From assembly GCA_000934455.1 (NCBI GenBank), contig KN883063.1:113801-137695 (forward strand): DNA of 23,895 bases, read 5' to 3'. Origin of the DNA: Apostichopus parvimensis (lineage: Eukaryota; Echinodermata; Holothuroidea; Aspidochirotida; Stichopodidae). The position numbers and the translations under genes are program-made. Below, piece by piece: positions 1-10,440 of this stretch; position 1 is the stretch's first letter, and every line of letters begins with the position of its first letter. The notes under the pieces were generated by a model. It had not been told where the DNA came from and made no database searches. It saw only the letters and a list, made by a program, of their open reading frames with translations.

Positions 1-122
1 AATTTTCTTGGTACGCTGCGCGCCAACCAATGGTGGCGCTCCGCTTAGATAGTATTTACGGCCGGAATACTCGAATCGATTACGTCCCCCCCCCCACGTT
101 TCAAATCGGATTGACGCCCCTG
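1..122 (-). mobile_element. hAT-like DNA transposon fragment, cut by the window edge
   Basis: The minus-strand reading from 122 begins CAGGGGCGTCAATCC, a terminus of the hAT type, followed by a poly-G tract (poly-C on the plus strand at about 87-96). Positions 11-53 are an almost exact inverted copy (42 of 43 bases) of 1036-1078 inside the MITE at 968-1364. In both elements this segment sits about 68-69 bases from the terminus, so the two are probably relatives with different outermost ends. The bases just outside, 123-130 (atctgaac), would be one copy of an 8-bp target duplication; the other lies beyond the window. No transposase is visible. The assignment rests on terminus style and the shared internal block. 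Confidence 0.5.
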
Positions 123-959
123 ATCTGAACAACATGTTATGAAGAATAACTATTTAGGGAATTCTGGAACGTTTTAACTCTCCAAAACGTTGCTAACTTG
201 CGACGTCACCGGGAAATTTCCATCTAAATCACAATTTTACTTTCAGAATATTAAACTTTCCTCGCTTAAACTTTCCTTGCTGCTAATACTAGCTTCCTTG
301 CAGCCACCGAAACGAAGTGCCGCGATGACGTCACCTTCTCTTATAGTTCTTTACTGTTCAAAATTGTTTAGATTAAGTTGGTGCGAGGTTCAAAAATTGC
401 CTATTCCTGAATCATAGGATGAAAAATTCCCGAATTCCTGAATTTAGTGTTGTTGAAAAATGGATCTATTAATAGCCAAGTTCCAGCCTCAATTCGCTGA
501 TTTTCTCAAATATTGTTAGACAGTCTTTGTGAAACGATTTAGAAGATCGATTAACCTGTAATAGAAGATCAATAACGTCCGGCACAGAGGCTCAAGGATG
601 TCCTTCAGAAGAATTGGACCGTTACTGAATGCTTGGTTCCCATCGTGCGCATGCTCAGTGCCAATCCAAGTACATCTTGACTGTGTCTGTATGTAAACAT
701 TTTGTCTTGTCACTCATAAATGCTTCGTAAGAGTCCATTTCAATTCGATAGAAAATAATCATTTTACTGTACGTGTGTTGTTCCACAATTAGAAGCATAC
801 ACAGGGACCCCATGCACAAGTACCGTGCACATTATTGGTTAGTTTATTTTTTATTTTGCCTTCAGAATCAATATAACAAAATCCGCGTAGATGTTGAGAT
901 CTTTGTATATCGCTAGGCATATATTCTAAGCGCGGCAGGGAACTGGAAGGTGACTTAGC
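123..959. other. non-coding stretch, nothing recognised
   Basis: AT-rich sequence with only short chance reading frames on both strands. I see no splice-bounded coding tract, RNA gene or tandem repeat in it. Confidence 0.5.
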
Positions 960-967
960 GAGAAGAG

Positions 968-1364
968 CAGTGGCGGAGCTAGGGGTATTGGTCAGGGGGG
1001 GGGGGGCGAGAATGGTCTGTAGGGGCGCTTTCGACACTATCTAAGCGGAGCGCCACCATTGGTTGGCGCGGAGCGTACAGAAATTTTTTGAGTAAAGATA
1101 CACTCTAGATCGCCGGAAATGACCCTTTCCGGGCCTTGCTAATTTGCAGATAAACGAAGAATAAATAGGTGTTATCGCCATTTTGTCAGAAAATTACACC
1201 AACAAAATGTGACAAATGTCAATAGGTAGATGAGAGCGCAATATAAAAGTCTATAATCGCAAATAAGTAAAAAGTGGTAAAAAGCTGAAAAGGGCGCCAG
1301 CAGTCCATTTGAGTCCGTCAGGGGGGGCATCCGCCCCCCTGACTGTATGGACGCTCCGCTACTG
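968..1364. mobile_element. hAT-like MITE, complete, with 8-bp target duplication
   Basis: A 397-bp element whose plus-strand start is CAGTGGCGGAGC and whose reverse-complemented end is CAGTAGCGGAGC. Both termini lead into G-rich subterminal tracts. It is flanked by a perfect 8-bp direct repeat, gagaagag, at 960-967 and 1365-1372. CAGTGGCGGA-type ends with 8-bp duplications are typical of the hAT superfamily, and at this length with no transposase frame it must be non-autonomous. An internal 43-bp block (1036-1078) is inverted relative to 11-53. Near the right end, about 1319-1343, a short GC-rich inverted repeat (tcagggggg / ccccctga) could fold as a hairpin. The reading frames across it on the minus strand are by-products of its composition. 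Confidence 0.85.
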
Positions 1365-1375
1365 GAGAAGAGGGG

Positions 1376-1415
1376 TGTTTCGGGGGAAGGGGAGAGGGGG
1401 GAGGGAGGGAGGGGT
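1376..1415 (+). other. G-run tract with quadruplex potential
   Basis: At least four runs of three or more G lie close together just outside the right end of the MITE (for example gggggaaggggagagggggg). This satisfies the simple G3+N1-7 pattern for an intramolecular G-quadruplex on the plus strand. No function is implied. Confidence 0.4.
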
Positions 1416-1920
1416 TCAACTCTTAAAATACGAAAGATACTATTCTGAACCAGTAGTTCAATGTTTCCCTTCGGAGAAAAATTGACCCCACAGAAATTTT
1501 CGGGGACGATATGGGGCCGGCAGAACAAAGTGGCAAAGAAAAATAAATAGCTATGATATATGAAACTGGATAACTTAGCTACTTGGTTATATAACATGGT
1601 GTGGTCTGCTCAAAGTTTTCTCATTTGCCGTACCAAGCATAGAACGAGATTTCTTTGAACAAACAAACTTGGATCAGTAATAGACACTTGATTGCCATCT
1701 TTCTTCAGAATCAAAAAAATGCATAGTGTTTCGATGATGTAATATGAGCTATTTTCTTCATGAATCTGACGTAATGTATAGTGAGGGTGTACAACATAAT
1801 ACAGTAAAAAGCAGTGTGATGTGACAAACAATAAATTCACAATGACACAGGCTGTCCTGAAATGACCATCGACCCCAACAACAAGCTTCTTCTAATAAAT
1901 GTGACAGATACATCAACATA
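1416..1920. other. non-coding stretch, nothing recognised
   Basis: Mixed-composition DNA between the MITE and the 143-bp tandem array. The minus-strand frames here have no splice context, conserved motif or repeat pattern. Confidence 0.4.
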
Positions 1921-2990
1921 CTAAATATGACACCAGTCCTTGTTGAAATATTGTGTAAAACATGGTTTCACAATCTGACCCCTGGTGAACTCAAACGACC
2001 ATTGACCTCCGCCCACAACAATGTGGTACAATAACATACCAAATGTACGATCTGTCCAAGGTTCCCATGCGAAATTATGTGTAGGAAGGTGTTTTAGTGT
2101 AGAGAGACAGGCAAGAGGGAGTGAAGTAAATGTTTTGCATTTGTTGACTTCAAATGAACTTTGACCTCCACCAAAAGCAATAATAGGCTCCTTAAATTTG
2201 ATATGGTACATCTACAAACCAAATATGAGATCTGTCCTTTCTTGCAATATCATGTTTACAATATTGTCACGATTTGACCTGTTGTCCACAAATGACCTGT
2301 GACCTAACCAAAAACATTAGGCTTCCTGTACTCAATGTGGTACGTCTACACACTAAATATGAATTGGTCCGACCTTCCCTTCTTGAGATATCGTGTGTAC
2401 AAGGTTTGCAAAATTTGACCTCTGGTGACCCCAAAAGACCTTTGATCTCCACCAAAAACAATAGGCTTGTTTTATTCAATGGGATACGTCTAAACACTGA
2501 ATATGAGGTCTGCCCATGCTTCCCTTCTTGAGATATCGTCTTTACAATTTTTTTCACAATTTGACCCCTGGTGACCCCAAATGACATTTGACCTCCACAG
2601 AAAACAATAGGCCTCTTGCGCTCAATGTGGTACATCTACACACCAAACATGAGGTCTGCCCAAGTTTCCTTTCTTGAGATATTGTGTTTACAAGGTTTGA
2701 CAATTTGACCCCTAGTGACCTTAAATGACCTCCACAGAAAACAATAGGCTTCCAGTACTCAATGTGTTACTTCTACACACTAAATATGAGGTTTGCCCAA
2801 GCTTCCTATCTTGAGATATCGTGTTGGTTTTCACTATTTGACCCCTAAATGACATACACAGAAAACAATCGGCTTTTTGTGCTCAATGTGGTACGTTTAC
2901 ACACCAAATATGAGGTCTGCCCAAGCTTTCCTTCTTGAGATATCGTGTTTACAAGCTGGGCGTTACAAACGCACATACACGCACCCTTAC
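1921..2990. repeat. Degenerate tandem array, unit about 143 bp, about 7 units
   Basis: Recurrent landmarks repeat in the same order: ttgacccctggtgacc, then tttgacctccac, then aaaacaataggc, then ctcaatgtggtac, then ctacacaccaaatatgagg, then tcttgagatatcgtg and ttacaagg. The ttgacc landmark recurs near 1977, 2136, 2275, 2417, 2562, 2706 and 2839, spacing 133-159 with most near 143. The array ends in a different tail (about 2955-2990) with cacatacacgcaccc-like sequence. Related units occur at 20964-21250, and a 22-base fragment lies at 23125-23146, so this is a dispersed family and not a local duplication only. The three open frames on it are side effects of the repeat. Confidence 0.85.
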
Positions 2991-4032
2991 ACATATGCCA
3001 TCATGATTACAAAGGTTACGATATTCATCAAACCAATAAAAACATAACATCTCCATTCGGGTCAATATAGGGTAAACCTACCCACATGTACTATGATATT
3101 TTTGTGGATGTCTTATATCGTAATATATACGGGGCCGTATAGCCATTACTGGACCCTGGGAACACGTGCCTCCTCCCTCCACACTCTCCCTTCGGCGACT
3201 GTAAAGGTTCTTCCAAATGGCTTACATTTTACAACACACACACACGTAATGTCGTTTTACACAAATGTAGTGAAAATGATTGAAATAATAGCACCATTTT
3301 GCATCCATATATACCCCCCCTTTACCGAAACATTTTTTTTCAATGGGAGATGGGATCGATACTCCACCCCTCAGACCCCTCTCCAGAAAGGACATCAGCA
3401 TGTTGCAGCCTTACCCCCCCCCCCCCAACCTTCGAACTCGACGGTAACAGCGGGTAAAGTCTGTATAGTGTTATAGAGTCATATCAATACAATCGTTAAT
3501 TAAACTTAAATTCCCGGACTCTTTGGGGAAAAAATTGGCATAAAGGGGAATTTTTCTATGTTACAGCTTAGACCATAACTTGAGTATATTTAGAAATAAA
3601 AAAATAAAAAAAAACGATGAAAAACTGTCTGCATCTTTAAGGGCCACATGATCACAGATATGAGTTTTTCAAATTTGGTGCTTTTTTTTTTTAATGAATC
3701 TGGCAAAAACTGAGTCAATGATGTCATCACGACAAGTCTGCTGGCTGGAAACGTTTTTATTTTTCTTTCAAATAATTAACTCACTTAAGATGAATATTAT
3801 ATCAAAACAAACCAAACAATAACAAACATACCATAGTTAAACACAAGTAATTGACAGATAAAGTGCAAAAGAAGACCTGACATACAACCACCTGATTTAT
3901 TGACAACGTATGAAAAGAAAGGAAGAAAAATACAAAACTTTAACTTAAATACAAAACAAGCTGTATGTTAAAACTAAATCATCTATACGTCTCATATTAC
4001 TCAGGAAGAATGAGGTAAAACGAGTGAAACAA
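2991..4032. other. non-coding stretch with homopolymer runs
   Basis: It contains a short (ac)n tract near 3235, C runs near 3316 and 3415, A/T-rich simple sequence near 3597-3690, and no coding signal I trust. The 127-residue plus-strand frame at 3093-3476 is carried by C-run and simple sequence and has no recognisable domain. Confidence 0.45.
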
Positions 4033-4600
4033 CATGAACAGAAAAGAACACAAACTAACAGGAGGGAACAGTAATGGACACTACCATGTAGGAGTGAACA
4101 ATAACGAACAGTAACAAGCAGGAGTGAACAGTAACAAGCAGGAGTGAACAGTAATGAACACTAACAAGCAGGGGCGAACAGAATGAACAGTAACAATCAG
4201 GAGTCAACAGTTATGAACACTAACAAGCAGGAGTCAACAGTTATGAACACTAACAAGCAGGAGTCAACAGTTATGAACACTAACAAGCAGGAGTCAACAG
4301 TTATGAACAGTAACAAGCAGGAGTTAACAGAAATGAACACTAACAAGTAGGGGGTGAACAGTAATGAACAGTAACAAGCAGGAGTGAACAGTAATGAACA
4401 CTAACAAGCAGGAGTGAACAGAAATGAACACTAACAAGCAGGAGTGAACAGTAGTGAATACTAACAAACATGAGTGAACAGTAAAGATCAGGAGTGAACA
4501 GAAATGAACACTAACAAGCAGGAGTTAACAGAAATGAACACTAACAAACATGAGTGAACAGTAACAAACAGGAGTGAGCAGTAATGAACAGTAACAGACA
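4033..4600. repeat. Minisatellite built from 10-bp modules, 30-bp higher-order unit
   Basis: About 19 copies of a 30-bp unit made of three decamers: ctaacaagca, ggagtgaaca and gtaatgaaca. Near 4091-4150 the array briefly uses 20-bp units (one decamer omitted), and at about 4198-4320 a variant unit (gagtcaacag, ttatgaacac, taacaagcag) is amplified in four consecutive copies. This shows recent local homogenisation by unequal exchange or slippage. It lies roughly 0.8 kb downstream of the minus-strand stop at 5413, so outside the coding part of that gene. Confidence 0.9.
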
Positions 4601-5412
4601 ATTGTGCGCAGCGATTTAACAATTTGACTAAATGTCAGCAGTCAACATTCTAATATTCTTATTTTCTTTTTAGCTGAATTTTGGAAGGGACCTCTTTTCA
4701 TAGAGCTGTGTTATGTTTATTAATCTTTCTCTGTGACGAAGATCAAAACAAGCAAACAAACAAACCAGATAAATCCTTTAATTAAATGAATATATGGTAA
4801 AAAGGTTAAAGATTTAAAATTTGAATATGAGTTCTAATCACTTACAAAGTTTTGATGCTGTTAGCTTGTTGATGTATTAGAAATAAATGTTACAAAACCA
4901 ACATAATATCTATTTAATGCCATAAGCTTCAAATACTGATAAGAGACTCCAACGTGAATAATAATGATGCAAATAATAGTTATAAGACAATTAATGTCAC
5001 AACGCTTAAGCGACCATGAATGGGGGTGAAGCCCACAAAGGCTTAAGGATTACAACTTTCACGTCGGGTGGCTTCCAATTCAACAATAGAATAATAATAA
5101 TAATATTTCAAATAGTACAAGGAATAAAGCAGCTTCAAAAGGATAAACGAAATACTCTAATATATTGTATATAATGCTTATAAAAGTTCTAATGATGATA
5201 TTGTAACTAACAAACCCAAACATTCTGTGTATGCTATAAGTATAGCAGAACATGCTAATAGCACTTACAGATGACTTGGTATGCTAATTCATCAGTTCTT
5301 TGTAACAAAGAATGTCACAGAAGCCTAATCTATAGATTTTGATATAAATTTTTCATAAAAGTATGTTGAAGATTTTTTTTTCATCAGAGAGCTAAGTCAC
5401 ATCCTCAAATAA
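4601..5412. other. 3' flank / probable 3' UTR of the minus-strand galaxin-type gene
   Basis: Downstream of the TAA at 5413-5415 on the minus strand. Candidate polyadenylation hexamers on that strand are ATTAAA (plus-strand tttaat at 4913-4918) and AATAAA (tttatt at 4716-4721). They imply a 3' UTR of roughly 500-700 bases, but neither can be proved from sequence alone. At about 4998-5110 a mixed-composition block runs into an (ata)n tract, which would fit the 3' end of an old LINE/SINE insertion; this is weak. Confidence 0.35.
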
Positions 5413-5774
5413 TTATCCTTGAGTAATCTGCGCCAAAACTCGACGGAGTTTCTTGTTCGTCTCCATCAGAGCATCTTCAGACGACAGATTGACCCGCCCT
5501 TCAGCGATGGACTGATTCGTAAACAGGACAGCGATCTTTCCGGTCCCAGAGCACGGACATTCCGATCCAAAAGAGATGGACGAGCCCTTTATTTTCATGT
5601 TTAAAATGGAGCTGGGCAGACGGTTGAGAACCTTAGTAACCCTCGCCTTGCAAACGTCGCCTGATTTTCTCCTCCTCAAAGTTGGAGGTGTGAGAACCAC
5701 TACTGAAGTATACCTGCCTAACATGTCCGCTAGATGACCGGATGTAAGGTCTGTCGGGAACTCCATGCATGAGA
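5413..5774 (-). CDS. Galaxin-type protein, last exon: C-terminal NTR/C345C-like module
   Basis: This is the final coding exon of the minus-strand gene. On the coding strand the acceptor is a long pyrimidine tract ending CATTCTTTTCAG, with AG at 5776-5775. The exon opens with two bases that complete a split codon (phase 1) and matches the G left by the donor at 7674, giving ...RH-V-SCMEF. It encodes about 120 residues ending LRRVLAQITQG and TAA. Visible features are Cys at the start (SCMEF), hydrophobic strands (YTSVVVLTPP, CKARVTKVLNRL), a CPC motif in SECPCSGTGKIAVLF, two N-glycosylation sequons (NQS, NLS) and a basic amphipathic C-terminal helix. This order of leading Cys, beta strands, Cys-x-Cys before a strand, and a final helix resembles netrin-like/C345C domains, found at the C-termini of secreted matrix and complement proteins. 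The domain name is inference. The exon itself is well supported by splice sites and phase. Confidence 0.72.
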
Positions 5775-7673
5775 CTGAAAAGAATGCAAGAATATTAAAA
5801 GATAGCACTACTACAGGTACAATCCCTGCAACAGTCAATATGACAACTGCAAGATAGTGAAAGCAACTTTATATTACTGGTTGTTTGTGGGTCATCTGAA
5901 ATCAGCAGAAGATAACATGCAGTAAAGTGAGATGCACTCTCTGTGACGATAAGGGTTAAAGTGTTCAATACACTAACATGGTTTGCAGGGTCAATAGTGT
6001 GGTGTTTTAGGAATGGTTATAAGCAGAGATAAAATGGACCTAGAACGACATCGGTGTTTTGAAACACCAAACGTTTTCATAAATGTGAGGTTTATTGATA
6101 ATAGCTATGTGACAAAAAAGAAAAAAAATTCGCTTTAGCATAACTATTTAATATGAGAAACGAGATTTTAGACAGACAAAGTTTTAAAAGATTTGAGGGC
6201 CAACGAGTGGTGCATGTTTAATAAACGCCTGAGTGTTTAAACAGCAAAGTTTGTGAGGCAAAAAGATAAAAACAATTTAAAGAGCATTTCAATAACAGTT
6301 ACCCTTTCCCCTTACTCCCTCTCATCCCTATTTTAACGAACCCACCATTGCTTACTGTCCCTTTCATAAAACAAAATAAGAAAAAAAAGAAAAATTAAAA
6401 TATAGTAATATCCTAAAACATGAACAGAGCTATTGTCCTCTTTACTGTTCATCTTGTAAATTGCAACATTTTGGTGTCAAAGGTGTTTGTACTTTGATAG
6501 ATTTGACCGGTGGAGTGAACCTCTTTGAAACAAAAAGCACGTAATGCAAGGTTATGAAATACATTCCTACAGCATTTACTCATTTACTCTGTTTTTCAAT
6601 CCGGCTTGTCAAACTTTCACGGACTTGAAACTAAAAATGTTCTGTAACTATTGCCTAAACTCCTTTATGAAAAGCTGTAAGTCGGAAATGTTGAATGTGA
6701 TAGCGATTTCAAAAGTAACCAGTGTTAGATGCTTGGTTTGTAAGAGACTGGCAATTATGTGTACACATTTGTTTTGAAATCCACATAATTTCAACAAGTA
6801 GGAAATATTTCCTCAACAGTGATTTTTTCTGATTATTCAAATTAGAATAATAGTAATTTCATTTTCATTATGTATTACAACCTTGAAAAGCTATCAGAAA
6901 TTATATTTGTTCAATATGAATTAATAGTATTAAAATGATGCTAAAACAATGCCACAGTGTCTTTGTAATTTCCATCATAGAAACATACATCCCCATGATA
7001 CAAAGTGCTGCAATAAATCATTTCTCTTTTAAACCCCCCCCCCCACCCAAACATCCCTCCAAAATAGCAACTTTCAGATTAGCTACCACATAAATATTAT
7101 ATTCTATTTCTTCATGTTTTGTGTACAAAAAACATGAATAATATAACTCTGAGGAAGCTGGTGCCATCTTAAAACTCAACATTAGATAGGATATTGTAGA
7201 TCAGAAATACAGAGAACAGGAGAGGGAAGTCAAAGGCAAGCAATATGAAGGAATCATACATACTAGAAGAGTTGTGGCTCTTAAACCTGGTTATAAATAT
7301 AATCTCACTAAAAGGTTGCTTTCACAATTTGGCTTTTTATATACTTTTATCAAAAGCATACAGCATTTTCTAATTTCAAAATATAACTTTATCGTGGAAT
7401 GTGTAAAGATTTTGTACAGTATTTGTGTTGCTAAGGCAAAGATGGAACAGTGGCCACTTTACAATCAGATGGCCCGTCCATACCTTCCAAGCTATATATA
7501 TATGCCTGTTAAGATGGGATGTTCACAGTGCATTTTTAAACAAATATCAACGACTGCTTAGGATTAAGATCCAATGATCTTTACTATCAGTGACTGAGTT
7601 GATACTTCTGTTAATTACCAAGAACGATCAATACCTGCCGTTCGTTACTGAGAAGTAACCATTTAATTCTCAC
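5775..7673 (-). other. Intron B of the galaxin-type gene (1899 bp, phase 1)
   Basis: GT at 7673-7672 in the context CATG|GTGAGA, and AG at 5776-5775 after a pyrimidine tract. The content is AT-rich. The short plus-strand frames at 6544-6777 and 7274-7561 have no motif or splice support. A C-run lies near 7034-7048. Confidence 0.7.
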
Positions 7674-8575
7674 CATGTCTCCCATTTGAACTCCGACATT
7701 CTTCCGGTGATTGGGCCTTCTCATAGATTTGGTTATTACAACAGATTTCGCCATCGATGTCGTAGACATCCTCTCCACAACAGGAGGTCACACCCGGTAG
7801 GGCCCGGTGTAGCTTGCCTTCGCAGCAAATCTCTTTATTCTCGCTGAAGATAGTATCTCCACAGCAACTGGCACGGCTCCTCTCTGTCTTACCCTTCACC
7901 ACTCCGTCGCAGCACAGCTGAGACTCAGGATGGAAGGGTCTGTTCTCCGGTCCACAGCAGGCGCCATTCTGGATGGGATAAAGGTACCCACCACAACAGG
8001 TTTGTTCCATTCTGTTAAAGACACTCCCACCGCCACAACAGCTCTCTGAAGACTCATCCAGCAGACGTCCGTCGCAGCAGTTACTTTCACCGGGAAAACA
8101 TTCCATGTAATCACTTCTTGTATCTCTTTCAGTCTTCGGTACAACTTCACCATGGAGACATAGCTGTGAGTCTCCATCGTAACTCCCTTGCCCGCAGCAT
8201 TCCGTCGATTCGCCGTGCGATCTCTCGACTATGTTGCCATGGCAACAGATGCTATCAACATCGGGCACAATCTCCGAGTCGCAACATTGCGATCCGGCCT
8301 CGAAGTAGTGCAACCGTCCCTCGCAACACTGATGTCTGGTGGTATTGTATAGGAGGACACCGCAACATTGATGACGTTCCCGTCTGCTGTATATGAATTG
8401 AGTGAGATCGCCCTCACAACAGGTCTGAGTGGCAGGATCATAGGTACGTGGACCGCAGCAGTGCCTGCCCTCTGATTCCCGATGGAGTACGCCGTGGCAA
8501 CATACCAGTGAAGGGTCATCACTACTGTAAATTTCTGAACCGCAGCAAGATAGCGAATCGGATGTATTCTTCAAG
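7674..8575 (-). CDS. Galaxin-like protein, large di-cysteine repeat exon
   Basis: The exon encodes about 300 residues of tandem di-cysteine repeats with 18 intact CC pairs. Two loop types alternate. Type A is CC-G-x3-Y-x6-CC, for example CCGEDVYDIDGEICC. Type B is CC-x-G-x-L/I-variable-CC, for example CCEGRLHYFEAGSQCC. Ten A-B pairs can be read. This is the signature of galaxins, secreted proteins first known from coral skeletal matrix and present across invertebrates. Two positions carry one Cys only (QLCLHG and YMECFPG), and the loop after the second is shortened to about six residues. Sequons NTS and NTT are present. The acceptor AG is at 8577-8576 (CGTTTACCTTCAG) and the exon starts with one base of a split codon (phase 2). 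The donor follows 7674 (GGAGACATG|GTGAGA). Local GC is clearly higher than in the flanking introns. A role in extracellular matrix or biomineral scaffold is inference from the family. Confidence 0.9.
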
Positions 8576-8870
8576 CTGAAGGTAAACGGTCAAAAAACGA
8601 AATCTATAATAGACAGAGACTTTAGAAGATACTTGGGAATGGGTTGAAAGGTTTTGGAAAGACACTTTACGTTTACATGGTAGAAATACCTTGTGGAATT
8701 AAATGTGTTTTTTAGTAATCTCATTTTTTTGAACCTACAAGTTCTCTCATCAAAGCTGCAGTTATTTCAAATTTTCAAAAATGATTCATAATGTAGAGTT
8801 GCAAGTTGTCAGATTCTCACCATTTCATTAAAAAAAAAAACCCAACTTCCTGTTCGTGGATCACAAACAC

Positions 8871-9086
8871 ATGGAAACACCCAACGAAACAATTATGGAA
8901 GCACCCAATGAAACAATAATGGAAACACCCAACGAAACAATAATGGAAGCACCCAACGAAACAATTATGGAAACACCCAACGAAACAATAATAGAAACAC
9001 CCAACGAAACAATTATGGAAACACCCAACGAAACAAGAATGAAAACACCAAACGAAACAATAATAGAAACACCCAACAAATCAAAG
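8871..9086. repeat. 24-bp minisatellite, 9 units
   Basis: Nine exact-length 24-bp units of the form ATGGAAACACCCAACGAAAC plus four bases. The first five alternate GGAAAC and GGAAGC, which suggests 48-bp dimers were copied. Because 24 is a multiple of three and the unit lacks stops in two frames, long frames appear on both strands (METPNETI repeated on plus, VSLGVSII on minus). It lies inside intron A, so I read it as non-coding. Confidence 0.93.
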
Positions 9087-9179
9087 TCAATTAAGCTTGT
9101 ATTATTAAATGTTGAACACCTATCACTGATCTGTTATGGCCTTTGTGTCAATAGTACAAATTCAATGTTACATGTTCAT

Positions 9180-9395
9180 TGTTTCATTTTTCATAAGGGA
9201 CAATTCATTGTTTCATAAGTTCAATTCATTGTTTCATAAGAGATAATTTTCATAAGAAATTTTCATAAGACAAATTTCATAAGACAAAATTTTTATAAAA
9301 CAAATTTTCATAAGACAAATTTCATAAGACATAAGACAAACTTTCATAAGACAATGTTTCATTAGAAACAATTCATTGTTTCATAAGAGACAATA
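9180..9395. repeat. Degenerate short repeat, ttcataagacaa type
   Basis: At least a dozen imperfect copies of a 12-14 base motif, ttcataagacaa, with variants (tttcataagagacaa, ttcattgtttcataag). Spacing is irregular, so it is simple sequence that has drifted and not a clean array. It sits within intron A, downstream of the 24-bp minisatellite. Confidence 0.75.
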
Positions 9396-10304
9396 CAAAG
9401 TTTAGGGCATATATACTTTCTGGTTTAATTTTTGGTCAACTAAATTAACAACATATCACAATTTCACCGGAAAAATTACCCTGGGCCTTAGAAAGCTTGT
9501 ACATCATGTGACATCCCTTCATAGGTTTCTTTGCGTGAATTATAGTGTAATTTTCTACTTTCCGACGTTTTCTAAAAGTTTCTATTTTTGTCACACAATG
9601 AAACGATGAGAAATTTTAAGGGAAACCACCTAACCAAGTATTTTACAAGGGGAAAAAAAAAACATCTAACTGCATCTATAGGTGATTAAAATTATTCTGG
9701 CAAGATGACGGTTTCACTCGCCCCTTAATTTATGTAGCAAAGTCAGTTGTTTGAAACAAATATGAATTGTCCGATTCCGGGAATTTTATTTACTAAGCAA
9801 ACTGAAATAGACACTTTCACTTTTCATAAATGAAATCCTTTCAGAACGATCCACGTCCTAGTTGCCGGATGTCAACCCACAACTTGGGCGGTAGTTTATT
9901 ACGAGCGTCACAACTTTACGCTGGTCAACTGACGTTAGCGGTTTAATCCTTAATACATGTCAGTTCCGTTACAAAGAGTGAAGCATCTAAGAGACTAAAA
10001 ATTATCGGAAGCAGCTGTTATGTTTTTGCAATTGTTAAAAAAGGGCTAGAATTTATCAGTCTAGGTACAATGTTTCTTGAAAATTAGAACAAAAATTGAG
10101 GAGATTTTAGAAAATTAAATGACACAATCAGAGAAAGGGTTCTGAAGTTGTCAGCAATATGCTGGTTGAAGCTTGGAGCATGACTATTCACTTTTTGACT
10201 TTTTAAACAAATTTTGCTGACAAAATCGTTGTCCTCTACTCAAGTGACAGAAATTTAGTGTTTATGATCTTATCCATATAAACACACTAATAATATGAAC
10301 CCAT

Positions 10305-10440
10305 AGCTTAAAGGGGACACACACCCAATCATCATCTTAGCTTAAAAGGGGCACACACCCAACCATCACCTTAGCTTAAAAGGGGCACACACCCAACCAT
10401 CACCTTAGCTTAAAGGGGGCACACACCCAACCATCACCTA
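10305..10440. repeat. 34-bp tandem repeat, 4 units
   Basis: Four head-to-tail units starting at 10305, 10339, 10373 and 10407. Each begins agcttaaa and carries ggggcacacaccca and accatcacc. The inner copies are nearly identical and the first is slightly diverged. The G-G-G-G-C-A-C-A-C core is loosely echoed in the 42-bp array near 22269. Confidence 0.95.

Noticed and set aside
1921-2635. Minus-strand proteins over the 143-bp array
   Set aside because: The repeated residues reflect the DNA repeat. Frames change between units and stop irregularly.
3093-3476. 127-codon plus-strand gene
   Set aside because: Its content comes from (ac)n and poly-C tracts. It has no domain and no splice context.
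4033-4600. CRISPR-like array
   Set aside because: Repeats are head-to-tail with no unique spacers, and the setting is an intron-bearing animal genome.
7896-8522. Alternative frames over the large galaxin-like exon, both strands
   Set aside because: They overlap the di-cysteine frame, have no repeat logic of their own and lack splice sites. They are shadows of the real exon.
8856-9218. 120-codon plus-strand repeat protein
   Set aside because: The frame is entirely a 24-bp minisatellite plus its flank, inside a well-supported intron, and the opposite strand is equally open.
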